DNA of 64,000 nucleotides from assembly GCF_014805625.2 (NCBI RefSeq), contig NW_023998432.1:2897429-2961428 (forward strand). Direction: 5' to 3'. The stretch is from Glossina fuscipes. Its lineage: Eukaryota; Arthropoda; Insecta; Diptera; Glossinidae. The notes under the pieces were generated by a model. The model worked only from the letters and a program-made list of their open reading frames with translations. It did no database searches and had not been told where the DNA came from. Below are positions 35,428 through 49,427 of the stretch, in pieces (the first letter of the stretch is position 1; the number at the start of each line of letters is the position of its first letter). A program made the translations under genes and the position numbers.

Positions 35428-38400
35428 TTATTTATTTTATTATTATTGATGTGATCGTTGTTCTTGTTGTTGTTGCGATAAAGTTTTGTTATACAAAGCA
35501 GATACAAACGGCAACAACCATACTAATAACAAAGGCAAGCTCTCTTCCAAAATACACTGAAATGACAAAGATCTTCAGACCGACCTCGAACAACAACCAG
35601 TACGTGAAAGAGTAAGAGCAGTTACGAATTTTTGTTGTATATGTATTTCTTGTAGACATATTAGGCTGGGTCAGGGTGACAGGGACGCTTACTGAATATA
35701 GAAGTGAACTGGTTGAGCGAATAGTAGAAATTTGAATATCACGACACACGAATTTCCCTTTATGTTGAAGAGGAGTGAGGTTTCACGGGCGAGGTTGCCA
35801 AAAAGATTTTTTTTCTCTTTTAAAAATACATTTAAATTTCTCTTGCTTTTACACTCTTGCACTCGCTATTCGCACAAAAATTCTCCTTATATTACTCAAA
35901 CTTTATAAGAGTAAAAAATTGAATCGCATACGAGTATATGCGTAAATTGATCGCTGAATAGGTTGAGCTATACATTGTATTAATATTTTCAAGGGCTGTG
36001 ATCGTAATAAAAGAGCTTAAAAAATTTTTTTAAGCGAATTCATAAGTATGTCTATACGGATGAGCCGTTGGCGAACGCTGGAGAAACGTATGCAGTCAAA
36101 CTTGTTTGTCTTGAAACTGTTTACGGTACTACTTGAAATGTGTCAAAATTAACGAATCATCGAATAATAGTAAAGAGTTTAAAAATGAAAAGGAGCAGAA
36201 AAAGAGAGACAGGGAGAGAAAGAGTTACAAAATGAGTGGATAAAAAGGAATAAAAGTTGTAGAAAATCCAGATAAAAATATCCACCAATTCTAAATACTT
36301 CAACTATTCACCAATTTCCGGATGGATTCGGCGATTTATGACACTGTGAGAGCATTTTCGAAAATATGTATTGCATTGACCTTTTTTCTTTTACCACAAA
36401 GTACCCGATTTCACCTAAACGCTCTTCTGATATTGCATCTCTTTTGAGCTTGCTTATCCGATCTATTTTTACATCATTTTACTTATGTGTTTTATATATT
36501 TTCTCTATTCGCTGCTCTCTACATATATTACACTTCCTTTTTATTTATTCATTTATTTATTTATTTATTTATTTTTTTATTTTTTCTGTTTCTTCACAAT
36601 ACATATTTTTGATTACACATTTTGGGCATATAAGCTTTATGTATATAGTTAGAGTAGATATATAAACGTAGAGCATGTGCATTCGGTCATGAAACTACGT
36701 TGTTAAAATTTTGGCAATTGCTTTTAACCCCTTGCGCCTCACATCGCCCTTTTCGACACAAGTTGATGATCATGTTCAAAAGTAGTGTCCATGCATGCAT
36801 GCGTGCATGCATACATACGTGTATAGTTATTTCTCTACATATGTCTCTTAGAACATCTTAGATGCAATTTCTTCGACTGGAGTTGTATCGAGTAGAGCTG
36901 ACTGGTTTAATGAACATATTTGTTGGTTGGTGAAAAACTGTACCCCAGTAAAAGAATGTATTTTAGTTATTTTTCTTCAATTTCTTTATTTCTGGGATGT
37001 GTTTGCTTTTCGGTATTTTTGGGAGCAATGCACTCACTCACTCTCTATTTTTTTGTGTAAGTATTTTCTTTTTCTTTCATTCTTCTCCCTTTCGCTTCTA
37101 TGATGAATTTGTGCCATCTTTGTGCATAAATCATGTCGTTGAGGATGCATGCTGATGATGGCTTAGTTTTTTTTGTGGTTCGCTTCGGTTATTTGAGAAG
37201 ATTTCAAAAATGTCTTTGGCTGAGAGCCATTGAATAGTAGACATAGCATATGGATGAATAAATGAATAAAGTTAGATAATGTTTAGATAGGCAAGCAATT
37301 AGACCAGCATAAAGCTTACAGAAATTTGATAATCTCGTCTGGCTTAACTTAGGTCTATATGTCATATATGGTATATTAAACATATAGCTTAGCTTTGCTT
37401 AATTTAAAACATATACAACTTCTCTTTCTAGCCGCCATTTCTAAAGCTCATTACCATTTCTGTTGATCTACAAATAAACAAAGAAAATCGCGTTCACTCT
37501 TTTAGAAAATTTAGTAGCCGAATTTTCTATTCGAAAATATACCTGGAAATCCTCCAAGTAACTGGCATTTTCTTAAGATTATTTGTGTTACTGTATGCTA
37601 ATGCTAATGAATTTCATGAATTGCAGGTTTTGAGAATATTTATATCGGATCAATAAACGGCAGCAACATCTAACTAACTAAATATTTCCTTTATTTTATT
37701 CTTCGTTGTTTCTGATCAAATGATATAAACGTCATCAATTTCGATATAGTGTTCGAAGTATTGCCAAATTTAATATTAATAAATGTACCTTGTTGCGCCT
37801 AAGAACCTAAGTAAATGAACTAAGGCATAATGTAACCGCAGTGCAATGCAGATTTGTAATATAACATTTTTTGACGCCAGCGCGATTATTTTTCTAGCAA
37901 TTTGGAAGAATTAAATATATCTAACATGTGATGTCAATAGGTCACTGATCAAAATACATGCAAGCATCTATTAATAATTTGTATTGTATATACTCGATTT
38001 TCAACGGATGCCATGTCGTGCTAGATAAAGCAAGTAATTTTTGAGGTTCAAAGCGCTGTCGTTAGGTTTTACGTACATACAGAAACACATATAAACGAAC
38101 AAATTTTGATCAACACTTTGCTCTCCTTTTCTATCATTTTGTCAAACAGTAATGTGATCTAAAGAAGTGCGAACGATATTGTTATTGTTTCACTTAATGC
38201 GTAAACATTGGAACGTTATTTAATAAAATTCAATTTTCATTCTTCAAATCTAAATAGAATATGATTGATAGCTAATGTTAAAATTTTTCGTTACACTGTT
38301 AGTCGATTTAAGCAAGTGCAACAAGAACAACAACAAGAACTAACTCTAGCAACACGTAGTTTAGTAATTAGTTTACCAATCAGTTAAAAAAATATTTTAA

Positions 38401-41400
38401 CAATTAAGGTCTGACATGTTTGAAATGTGTATGAATGCTCGAGAAATAACACTCTCTTTATCACTGTGAGCAGACCATTTATGCAAATTGTTTAGGAAAG
38501 GAAATCAACCCTGGAATTGAATATTTATTCACAACACTTTGCGTTTTCCTTTACTTTCGAAGCCGTTTAAGTTTATGTCTACAAGTTAGCCTTCGATTCA
38601 ATATCTTATGTAAATAACTTTGCCTTGGGCCGAATCTTGGATACCCAGTGCTCATACTGGATACTCAGCGAATATGAAAATATCGCAACATATTTTCTCC
38701 TTCTTCTAACTTCTTGTTTACTATTTTCTGATGGGCTAATTCGGATCCTTTTTCTTTAAGAAAAATATTCCGTGTATTTTATGAACATTTCCATTTTGCA
38801 GTTGTAAATTTGGCCAGCACAAGTAATAAAATTTTCAAATTTCGCTAATCTGATTTCAGTATTTTTCTTATTGCGGATATATGCATGAAAAAATCACATC
38901 CATATTTAAGTTCTATATTCTAAAATAATAAATTAAGGATTTGTACTGTATGTTATGCTTTCTTGTTAATTCAAAAAGCAGGTGGGCATAGAGACCAAAC
39001 AGAGAGACAAAGAGATAGATGTACGAATGAATAATGATATGTTGACTCAATATTTCGTTTTGATCGTTGCAACTAATTGTAGTAAACAAAATGATAAGAT
39101 TATTATTTCTTCACGTTAGAGTGATAAATATATAAGAAAAGCCTCAAGTTACAACGAAGCGTAAGCTAAAGCGCTCAATAGCCTTGTGCAAAGTTCTGCG
39201 TCGTCTATGAACTTGTTTATAAGTGATGTTGTCTTATGTTTTTTTTTTTTTTTTTTTTTTTTTTTTTGAATATAACAACTTCATATATTCATATACATAT
39301 CGTTGCATAGAGTGTATGAGTTGTGCGAGCGGTGTCTGGTGTTTTGTTCCTTACCGGAAGTGTTTAAACTCCTATAAAAGTAAATATATTCATATATATA
39401 TATATATGTATGTGCACCGCTAAATACGTTCATCGGAAAAGGGTTTGAGTGACCGTATATTTGAATAACAATAACGGTTGGTCGTCCCGACCTGTTTGCG
39501 TTAATGTTTATAAAATTTTGCGTGCAAGATAGTAGCACACAACGTATGCAAACATATACAAACTTAGAATATTAGCCTCACATTACAATTTATGCTATTG
39601 GTTTGCTTCCTACTTTATTATCTCATTGTTTGTTTGTGTGTGAGAGAGAAACAATGTACATATGTGTATCCCGTATTAGAATGTCAGTATAATACACGTC
39701 ACCACATCTTTATAACATATTGGGTTAAAGGGTTGAATTTAAAAATAAAAAAGACTAAAAGGTCATAACATTTCCGACACATAATTATCTTACAAGCAGG
39801 CATTTTTGTGTGTACTTAAGTGTATCGTTTTAAGTGGGATTTCCTATGACTTGAATTTGGGTTGAAATTTGTTGAAAAGTTTTTCTATTTTATAAGAGGG
39901 AAAAACAACTTAATTAATTTGAATTTTTTAGAAAACCCTCAAACCATCCAAAAAAAAAAAAAACAAACAAGCAAACAAGCTTTTATTAACTTTAGATACA
40001 TTTATATGTATATAGTTATGTCAAATAGTTATTCAAGTGTTTTGAACTTTGAACTTTACCCGCTTTTGGGAATAAAGTGTTAAGTAGCGTTTAATTACAT
40101 GTTATCTTCGTTTGGGTGATTATTTGAATGGGGTTAATATGCTTATCCGAGGGCCCTTTCGATTAGTCGCTATTTTGATTAAATTAAGTGACAAACAAAA
40201 AAAATATATATTTATATACTTATGTATATATAATAGTTTTGAAAAGATTTTATCTATTAGATAAACAATTTTAGTTTTCTTTTGTTCATATGCTTACGCT
40301 CGGATATCAAATGCTGGTCAACTCAAATTCTTTTTGTACATGGGCAATGTTTATTTTTTTGTTTAGTATTGATATTATTTACGAAAAAAAAATTTAACTT
40401 TTATGGTTTTAATCAAGATACAATGAAATTGTTCCTTATGACGCAGGGCATGCATACGATTCCATATGTTGTCAGCAATAGCTGACATTGGTCCGCAGTT
40501 AGCCAGTTGGGTTTTTTTTTTTTTTTTTTTTTTTTTTATATATATTAAACTATGTGGTATACAGTTGTTGTGTGAGTCGCTTGTTGTTGCTTTTGTAACA
40601 AACAAGTTTCGTTAGGTTAGTTTTATTGCTGTTATCGTATTGCACGTTTGTTGTATTGTCGCTGTAATATTATTAAGGCCACTGTCAGTGACGATGAAAT
40701 CCTTTTGTGTTTTTTTTGGAAGTTTTCAAAAAGATACGAGAACTACCTGTAACACCGTTTGTTGTTTGGTAGTTTATTAGCGAATCTGGTTTTTGTAACT
40801 GTATGAGTTGCTGTGCTAAATATTTTATTTATTTATTTATTTATTTTTTTTATTTTTTTTAGTAATAGTGGTAGTATGGCGGGCTGGTTTAAGTAAATGG
40901 CTGCGTCTTGCCCAACCAATGTTTTGAACTTGAGTAGATTGCACAGTTTTTTTTTTTTTCGTTTTTGTTTTCACCACAAATAAGTAGTCATCAGGTTTAG
41001 GCAGGCATCTACGGCTGCAATCGTTTTCCTACTTCAGCTGCAATTTGAACATAAGCGCGTACACACGTGAGTGTGCATGTATACGAATATATGCAACGCT
41101 AGGCTAAACTTTTGTCAGTTCGCTAAATGTAAGAAACTCAAATGCATGTATAAGGCGCGGCTATTGGTCTTAAATTTCTTTATGTCCTAAATTCTCTTAA
41201 ATGCATCTTTCAAGTTTTCATTGTGCCTTTTTGATTCCTTATGCATAACTTTGTTTCTTTTTTTTATTGGATACTTTGTTAGAGAGTTTTTTGGCTGTTG
41301 ATATTTGTGCTTCTCTTCTGCCAGTTTGTCGTTTTTGTTTTTGGAAAAAAAAGTTAAAAAAGTAAGTTTTCTTAATTCTGTACGATCGCCTATGTAGGTC

Positions 41401-43149
41401 GTTGCAATTTAATACTTTGCACTTTGTTTTTTTAGTAAGTAAGTATACATTTTAGGTATGCATACATGTGTACATATAAATATAGTACGTAGTGGTTGTA
41501 CTAATGATGGTTGTTTGCCTTAAATGTTTGGTGTATGATTGGAAAGTGTGTTGTTTTCAAACTGGTTTATTTTTTTTTTTTTTTTTTTTTGATATTATTT
41601 CAAAAAATTTAAGGTTTCAATTTTTTTATCGATGATAATAATGATGATGATGGCAATGATACTAAAGCTGTTGTTGGCTGATCATCATAGTACTCGCGTT
41701 CTTTTGTTATTGTATACGATGTGTTAATATATAACAACTCCATTATCTTTATTTAGTATTCATTATCGTCAGGTATAATTAAAAAAAAATTATTTTGCAG
41801 CCAAAAAATATAATTTTTTTTGTTATGCGATACACAGGTAACTGTACCAGATCTTTATAAAAAAAAGATGCTTATAAAAAAAAAAAATTTTGTCCAATCA
41901 ATCAATTCGTCGCAAAGCTGTAAACACGAAATGCTCAAGCTATTAATTGATAATCCTTTGTACACTTTCAAAAAATTAAGCTACAATGTCGTCTTATTTT
42001 CATTATCTAACAGGGACGCTCCACAATCAAACCCTAGATTATTTAACGTTCACTTTGTTTCATTAGCATATCTATACCAAATTTTATGATGTTTCGATTT
42101 CATATTTCAATTATATTATAATGTTTAGAGATTTACGCGTAAAATATTTTTGCAGTACTAAGTAAAAGAACGATAAGAGATATTGTTTGTAAAGGATTTG
42201 AATTTCGAACTTTTTATAATTTTCGAATGCCATGCAATTGGTGAATTTTTTACTTCACAAAAAAAAAAAAAAATTAATTATTTTACATTATTTTGGCAAC
42301 TTGATGCATAAAAGTTATCAAAAAGTTCAGCTTTTACCACAGCTTAGTTCGGCCCATTAAGAGATTTTTAAAATTGACGTTAAGGGGTCTGCAATTGCGA
42401 ATGCATTAACTTACATCAGTTACAAGGTTAGATTTTCATTTGAATGTAATTTAATTCTCATATTTAAAATAAATGCAAATTTTCTAAGTAAGGTATAAGG
42501 TTTTCAATATTGCGCCATTAGTTGCTATAGTATTGAAGACAAAACTTTCATCCATCACATACGAGGAGTTAGATGGCAATGGATTTGCAGTTCGTTTTGT
42601 TTTTGTAAATTTTTGGAAAAAAAAAAAATACATTATACGATAAAGAATTATATAATGCCGTTTGATGCAAATGAATTTTAATTAAGTTATTAAGTGATGG
42701 CTATGGCACATACGCTTTATATGAAAACAAAAAAATAAAAACAAACGCTTGCACGCATTTTGCTAACTGCAGCAAAACATATATGATAAGAAGCAACAAA
42801 ATGTTTTCTGCTCGGCAGCACAAGCAGACAATGCACATACGCACATACGCACACGCACTCACACAGCAAATACCAAAAAAATGAATTTCAACTGAAGGTA
42901 GGTCAAGAAGTTCAAAAACAAGGATAATCGATATTTATCAATCAGAAGAATCAGCAACACAATCAAAAAAAAAAACGGATGCAATTCGGACAAAGAAGAA
43001 CGTTATATGTAGAAGAATGTGAAACACTTGAAAATGCTTTAAATGCAATTGATTTTTATATTATTTTGTTTGCCGCTATATACTGACATCCAGCGAAGGG
43101 TTTGTAATTAAATTTTAAGATTTTTTTTTCGTAAAATTGAATATTTATT
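34046..43149. other. Gene desert with simple repeats
   Basis: No exon-like or transposon-like coding is seen. The stretch holds a (TA)n tract at about 35,404-35,428, (TTTA)n at 36,541-36,580, a CATG/CATAC-rich patch at 36,793-36,822, poly-T runs at 39,239-39,267, 40,512-40,537 and 41,571-41,590, and (TTTA)n at about 40,825-40,846. Islands at 40,980-41,150 and 42,780-42,870 are less T-rich and carry CACACGCAC-type words. They could be regulatory, but no specific motif cluster was recognised. Confidence 0.5.
39239..39267. repeat. Poly-T run
   Basis: 29 consecutive T residues with no retroposon body recognised beside them. Confidence 0.9.
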
Positions 43150-43549
43150 TTAAAAATGATGTATGTTTTGTAAAGCATTGTCTACATGCACACATACACA
43201 CACAGACACACACACGTCCATATACGCCAAAAAAATAACTCCGTTTGGTGGAAGATTGACAGGACCGCCGAAGTCAAAGTAAAAGGATGGGTTCCATCTG
43301 GAACCATAGTTTAACAAACAGCCACGGCGAGTTTCACTTCTACATAACATATTTAATAAGCGGGTATCATTGTTTTCGAGCGTAAATACATAGGCTTGAG
43401 ATAGAGCAAAGCCATTTTGTAGCCCCTGCAGATGTATCGAAGGCGCTGAACATGTGTTCTTTGTCTGTCCGAAACAATAACATGAACAACGAAGATTAAA
43501 GGCGATATTTAGATAGTTACCTTCGCCCGACAATGTTGTGATAAACATA

Positions 43550-46500
43550 CTGCACGGCTTGAAAAAATGAAAAGTCGCAGAAATATATGCTGTATCGGTT
43601 ATTTTTTCGCATTTCTTAGCTTATTTACACCCGTTTTTCACCGCGATTTCTTTTTGGATTTAAAAAGCTCGTGATACAGATTGTACATCTGATCCTTTCA
43701 ATCATAGAGAATAAGTCCTAGATATTTAGCACTAATATTTAGAAATGATGCAAGTCGATGATGCAATTGCATGCAAGCGTATTCGAAATTCTCTCGCACC
43801 GAAAGTGCTGGTAATTGACAAAAAAAAAAAAAAAAAAAAAACAAATAAAAATGTTACGCATACAGCGGCGACGTTTGTATTCCCTAGAAATACGTAGTAA
43901 AAGATTGCCGCTGTTTTAACCTGAGAGAGCTTTGAAATGAATAGTTCTTAGTAACTATTCTATTAGGATTTGTTTTGGACTATTGCTGATTCATTTGAGT
44001 ATATTTTATAACGCTCAAACCCATAATTTCGTATATCTGTTCTTGGGCAAGCTTTTTACTTATCACAATAAAAACATGAAAATTATATCTATTACCCTAA
44101 GGAGCAAAACTAACCGCACTAGTTATATCTAGCCGCTTGAGTTAGCGAATCGGTAAATTATATACATTATTGATCAGCATGAATTTTTACAATAGCAATT
44201 GCGATAACACTCAGCATTTGTGGTTCCAGTTTAGTTTGATAGAATATTGCTGAAAATAGCTTAATCTTACCTGAGAATACGTGTACAATTACAACACTAT
44301 CTACAAATAGAGCGTAGAAAAGAAAAAAAGTAAGGTATTGCGGCGAACCCTGGTACAAGACATCTCGAACGAATACATAACCCTCTGTAAAAGATTTTAT
44401 TAGATGTGAGCGGCTCGATTAAAATAAGTTTACATCGTGTATTTTGATGACCCTAAGTAATATTTGCGGACATGTACAGTTTTCTAATTATTGCAATGGT
44501 GTTGGCGAGCGAATTAAATAAATATTTGCACCGGACTTCAATTTCTGATGTGCGATGGCCTGTATGTTGGAGTTTTTCTCTGCTGGCAGTTAAACTCTGG
44601 ATAGTAAGTTGTTCTTGGCAGCCTTTCAACTGCTAAACTCCAGCTTTTCATCTCAGTTTTATTATATAAGCAGAAGATTGACAGATAAGTTCACATGGCT
44701 AAATATATTGCTCGAGGATATAAATAAACTACAGGAACTTCGGCTTATTTATCTATGGTATGAATGAAATCCACCAGTTGTATCTCTCAACGTTTACTGA
44801 GATATAATGTCTAAGCTCATAATGTGGACTTGTTCTAGCTTCTGCAGCTTCGTCAAAAATTTTCCTATGTCATAACCGAATTTTTCGAGTCATATGGCAC
44901 CTGGGGAGTCCAACCAAGGCTTTCAATTTTTTTTTTAATTTTCTCCCTTTTTTCTGGCTTCGAGTTGACAAGGGGAATGACCCATTGTGAAAGTTTCGCG
45001 GTGGCTTGCTTGATATTGACTTGCATTGGAAAAGTGTATTTGCCACAAGGAAAAGCAAATGTTTTAGACTGGTCTCACTCTTACACGTCGTGCATTTTCG
45101 TGTTCCGTGTGCCGTAGTGACTCATGCAATGAATTTATGGTAAGCTCCTAGGCAGAGATAACGATCGATGTTATGATTAAAAAAGAAAGTAATTGCAGAC
45201 TATTGTCGTTAAATAACCACAGGTATTAGCACCGTCCAAATGTTCGGTATAACTGAGCGTACCAACGCATTACTAATTAACGAGAAGTTTTGGGTATTCG
45301 TATATGTACAATCGATGTCATTGCCTTAAGCAGGTTTATGAGGGCTATCTGCGGGAAAGTATACGTATTAATAATACGTCGATAATTAACTGTCATCTTT
45401 CTAATGTGTTTGCTCGACTCCTGTCCTATTGAAATTTGAACCTTCATTCATATATTTTCTATGAATATATATTCTATGAATTTGCTGTTCATTTTTTTGC
45501 ATTATTTGACCATAAGGCCATAACCTCTTCTCTTGTTTACATATGCTTCGAATAAAATTTCCATAACGAAAATAAAACTAAAAAAACTCGTCCCTCAAGG
45601 TCGTTGTGGAAAAGCTCATTTCTTTCCACTTTATCTTTCTTTTTATTATTATTATTATTTTCTTTTGTTTTTTGCCACGTTTTCTTCGATTTTTTCCTGT
45701 TATAGATGCGCTGAATTTTCTTTTTACTATTGTGTGTGGTTGTCATAGTTGTCTGAAAGCGAAAGTTTCGCTGAGGAATTCTCATTGTGATCCCCTGCAA
45801 TTCTTTATCATATGAGAGCGTACTTTTTTCTTATTTCTTTCTTTTTTTCATCTGTTTTTTTTTTTCCTTTTTTTTTATTTTTTCTGGCAAGCAGAGTTCA
45901 AAAAATAAAAACTAAAAAAAAAGAACTCAACATAAATACATACAACATACTTTCGCACATCCGAGTTTGCCTTGTTGGCCAGCTTCCCCAAATACGTAGC
46001 GCCAAAACACAAATCTTTTTTTCATTCGCTTTTTCCCGTTTATGTCTTAAAAAATAACATAAAATCAAAATTTTCTTTATGTTCTTATTTATCTGCTTAC
46101 ATCCTCCACCCATTCTCATATGTGTCGGCCCTTGATAAATGCCGATTTATATATTTTTCAGCTCATTTTTCTTGTAAGCTTTTATTTTGTCTCTCTGGGT
46201 ATACATGTATGCATGTTTTCTGATATTTTTTTCCCGTACATATCAACGATTTTCATTTGACTATTTTTTTCCATTTTTCATTTTTTGTTGCTTTCCTTTA
46301 TTTTTCGTTTTATCTACTGCACGCATTTCTCTGTTATTTTATAAAAAACAAGAAAAAATTCGTATAAAAGTAAATCGTAGGTTCACAAAAAAAAAAAAAA
46401 AAAAAAATTAAAAGTAAAAAATAAATGCGAAAAATAAAAGAAAATAAAGTGCAAGAGAAAAAAGACGTGTGTTACCGGAAAATCATGACACGGAAAAAGC

Positions 46501-46666
46501 AAATGCAAAGAAGAGTACAAGGGTGACAAATTGTAAAGGAATTTATTTTCTTTTGTTTCACGTATATTGCGAGTACTGTTCATTGCTTGAGTTATCGTTT
46601 TATTAAATTAATATACACTGATATGCATCTCCTTTTAAAATTAATTATGATTTATAAAGAATTTAT

Positions 46667-46707
<41 letters not shown>

Positions 46708-46853
46708 TTTTTCTGTCTTTAGTTATGTAAAAAATATTATAATTACATGAGTTCGTTGTTCCATCTTTAATATATATCGCAAAAATTGCTCAAATTGAAG
46801 TTTAATGCAATTAACAAACCGAATTTCTTTAGATTGGTTTTGTTGTTTTCTCG

Positions 46854-46895
<42 letters not shown>

Positions 46896-48180
46896 TGCTT
46901 GTAAACACGTATTGATAAATATCGATAACACATTTCAGTTTGCCAAGAATATCAGGTTAGAGGGAATCTGTTCTTAACTTAAGCTCGTACCTCTCCATGG
47001 CAGAATTATTCAAAAATTTATTCTCTGATTGAATGACATTGTTGTTCGCAGAGTTACTTAGATAAGGTGATACGATATTACAGCCTTAACGGATATTTGA
47101 CCTTTTTTTTTTGATTGTAGTATATGCAAGTTTAAATTTTCATAATTAACTCGCTGCACTTAAAAGTTATCGGTTATCGATACGGATAGTTTGGCTTGTA
47201 TTATTTTGTGTAGCAACTTTAAGAAATCTACTTGAAATGAAGAAACGCAGAGCATAAGAAAGATCGCATCAACTGACAATGCCATACAATCAAGGATATA
47301 CAAAGATGTTGGTCGATAAGTGCTTCGGTGGACAATTCGATGATCGTAGATTCCCCACAGATCTGCTCTACATAGTTTACATGTTGGCCATTCGTTTTTT
47401 TTCTTTTTTTTTTTTTTTGCAATGAATTAAATTTATCCCGGAGCAGTACTCTTACAATACTATTCTCTAATATAAACACAAATAGTTGGTTTACTGTTCT
47501 CGATGTCAAGTAACCTCGATCGCAATTGCTTGCTTTTTCTTTCGGTAGTAGGAAAACTGCATAAGTTATTTACGTAAGTTAGAAAAAAAAAAGAAAAAAA
47601 AACTATGGCTGCACTTTCGACTTTAAACGTCGTTGTGATATAGGTCAGAGGCCGGCTGCTCCGCAAAATCAATTATCGCTCAAAAGAAAGCGCGTCTCAG
47701 GAGAAATACTCCGAAAATTTGATGCTACTGCTACAAAAGCAATTAAAAATTTTTTCGCAAGCCAGGACCAAATTTACATATATGAACCTACAAATAAATA
47801 AATCAACTGAGAATGAAACTAAAACTTTAAACAAATATCGATATGAAAATGAATGTAAATATCTATCAAGTGCTTCTAAATGTTGAAATGAAAAAAGATT
47901 TCGATCGGCTGGAGTATATATGCATGGTTATCGCACCCGCAATTGACAAAATGCTTTGCATTTTTTACATCCGCCCCGAGAGAGTTTCTCTACATTTTCA
48001 AAGCAAATTCTTTTATATCCCGATTCATTTTTTTTGTATTCATTTCATTTACAGCATTTGGAATTGACTTATTTGATGTTTACTGTTACGAATAATATTG
48101 CGAATATATCTTATTTTTTAAACATTATAATAATTTTCGGCAGGCCTGTTAGTAGTTCTTTTCTTTATATAACGATATAC
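43550..48180. other. Non-coding stretch before the mariner
   Basis: Contains a poly-A run (about 43,800-43,841), (AT)n followed by poly-T (46,669-46,712), (TA)n (46,856-46,891) and T-rich DNA at 45,800-46,400. The segment 44,440-45,330 is less AT-rich and may be an old insertion, but its frames are unrecognised. TATCGATA-type words occur at 46,918 and 47,175. Confidence 0.5.
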
Positions 48181-48182
48181 TA

Positions 48183-48214
48183 TTAGTTTGGTGAAAAAGA
48201 AATCGATTATTTTT
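48183..48214 (+). repeat. Mariner left terminal inverted repeat
   Basis: 32 bases beginning TTAGTTTGGTGAAAAAGAAA. It differs from the right end at positions 10 (T for G) and 23 (G for C). Confidence 0.93.
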
Positions 48215-48367
48215 TCGGTAGATGGCTGCCCTGATAGATTTCTCGTAAAGTATCGATCAAACAATTTCAGATTTATGCTCGTTGGAAAGGTGACATTTCG
48301 CAGTAAAAAAAATTCTTGTGCTGTTTTTTGTTTGCTGCATTCAGTTGTGAGTTACAGCGTATTAAAA

Positions 48368-49372
48368 ATGGAAGTGAACAAAGAGAAAATTCGGTACATT
48401 TTACAGTTTTTCTTTGACAAAGGCGAAAATGCAAGCCAGGCGGCTAAAATTGTAAATGGTGTTTACGGTTCCGATACTGTAACAGCCAATTATGTGCAAT
48501 TTTGGTTTCGTAGATTCCGTTCAGGAATTTTTGATGTTAAAGATGCACCTCGCACAGGTAGGCCGGTCGTCAAAAATGTCGATAAAATCGAAGAAATGAT
48601 CGAAGTTGACCGGCATGTTAGCAGTCGTAACATCGCCCAGGAGCTAAAAATCGACCATAAAACAGTTTTAAACCATTTACACAAAGCTGGATTCAAAAAG
48701 AAGCTCGATGTTTGGGTGCCACACTAATTAACAGAAAAAAACATGATGGATCGAATTCCCATCTGCGAAGCCTTGGCCAAACGGAATGAGATAGACCCAT
48801 TTCTTCAATGGATCACATACGATAACCCTGTGCGAAAACGATCGTGGTCAAAGAGCGGTGAAGCACCTCAAACGGCCAGGAAAGTTTTGCTATGCATTTG
48901 GTGGGACTGGAAGGGGATTATTTATTGTGAGTTGCTTCCATATGGCCAAACGCTAAATTCTGATCTCTACTGTCAACAACTGGACCGTTTGAATATAGCG
49001 ATTGACCAGAAACGGCCAGAATTGGCCAACAGGAGAGGTGTCGTGTTCCACCAGGACAACGCTAGGCCACACACATCTACAGTGGCTCGTCAGAAACTTC
49101 GGGAGCTTGGTTGGGAAGTTTTAATGCATCCGCCATACAGTCCGGACTTGGCAACAAGCGATTATCATCTTTTTCTTGCATTGCAAAATCTCTTTAATGA
49201 TAAAAAATTGGAATCTAGGGAGGATTGTGAAAATCGACTACTAGAGTTTTTTGCAAATAGAGACCAGGACTTCTATGAGAGAGGCATTTTGAAGCTACCT
49301 TTAAAATGGCAACAAATCGTACAACAAAACGGTGCATATTTGACCCAAATCGGACAATCCGAAGCATGTTAA
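48368..49372 (+). pseudogene. Mariner transposase, one nonsense codon and two in-frame deletions
   Basis: The ATG at 48,368 begins MEVNKEKIRYILQFFFDKGE. The N-terminal part carries the two helix-turn-helix regions (ASQAAKIVNGVYG; APRTGRPV; SRNIAQELKIDHKTVLNHL) and the linker KKLDVWVPH. There a TAA (48,725-48,727) replaces the expected Glu of the WVPHEL motif. The frame then continues unbroken to 49,372. Around 48,806-48,812 the text passes from EIDPFL to QWITYDN, missing about nine residues that include the first catalytic Asp (GDE). Around 48,872 about seven more are missing. The second and third catalytic residues remain (VFHQDNARPHTS and SPDLATSDYH, 34 residues apart), giving a mariner DD34D core without its first D. 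Readthrough would not restore activity. Subfamily is uncertain. Confidence 0.93.
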
Positions 49373-49393
49373 ATAAAGTCCTGAAGTTCATAT

Positions 49394-49425
49394 AAAAATA
49401 ATGGATTTCTTTTTCCCCAAACTAA
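49394..49425 (-). repeat. Mariner right terminal inverted repeat
   Basis: 32 bases ending TTTCTTTTTCCCCAAACTAA, the inverse of the left end with two mismatches, followed by the TA target duplication. Confidence 0.93.
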
Positions 49426-49427
49426 TA

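Larger units (their letters stand above)
48183..49425 (+). mobile_element. Mariner element, nearly complete, inactivated
   Basis: A 1,243-base element is flanked by TA at 48,181-48,182 and 49,426-49,427. The ends are inverted repeats of 32 bases with two mismatches. The left starts TTAGTTTGGTGAAAAAGAAA and the right, inverted, TTAGTTTGGGGAAAAAGAAA. The single transposase frame lies between. A TAA at 49,370-49,372 ends it and overlaps an AATAAA polyadenylation-like signal. Length and structure agree with the ~1.3-kb mariner plan. Intact ends and target duplications suggest it could still be mobilised by a related enzyme, though it encodes none. Confidence 0.95.

Noticed and set aside
44870..45058. 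Minus-strand frame and its less AT-rich surroundings (44,440-45,330) as a transposon protein
   Set aside because: I tried to fit it to Gag, THAP and transposase patterns and found no convincing block.
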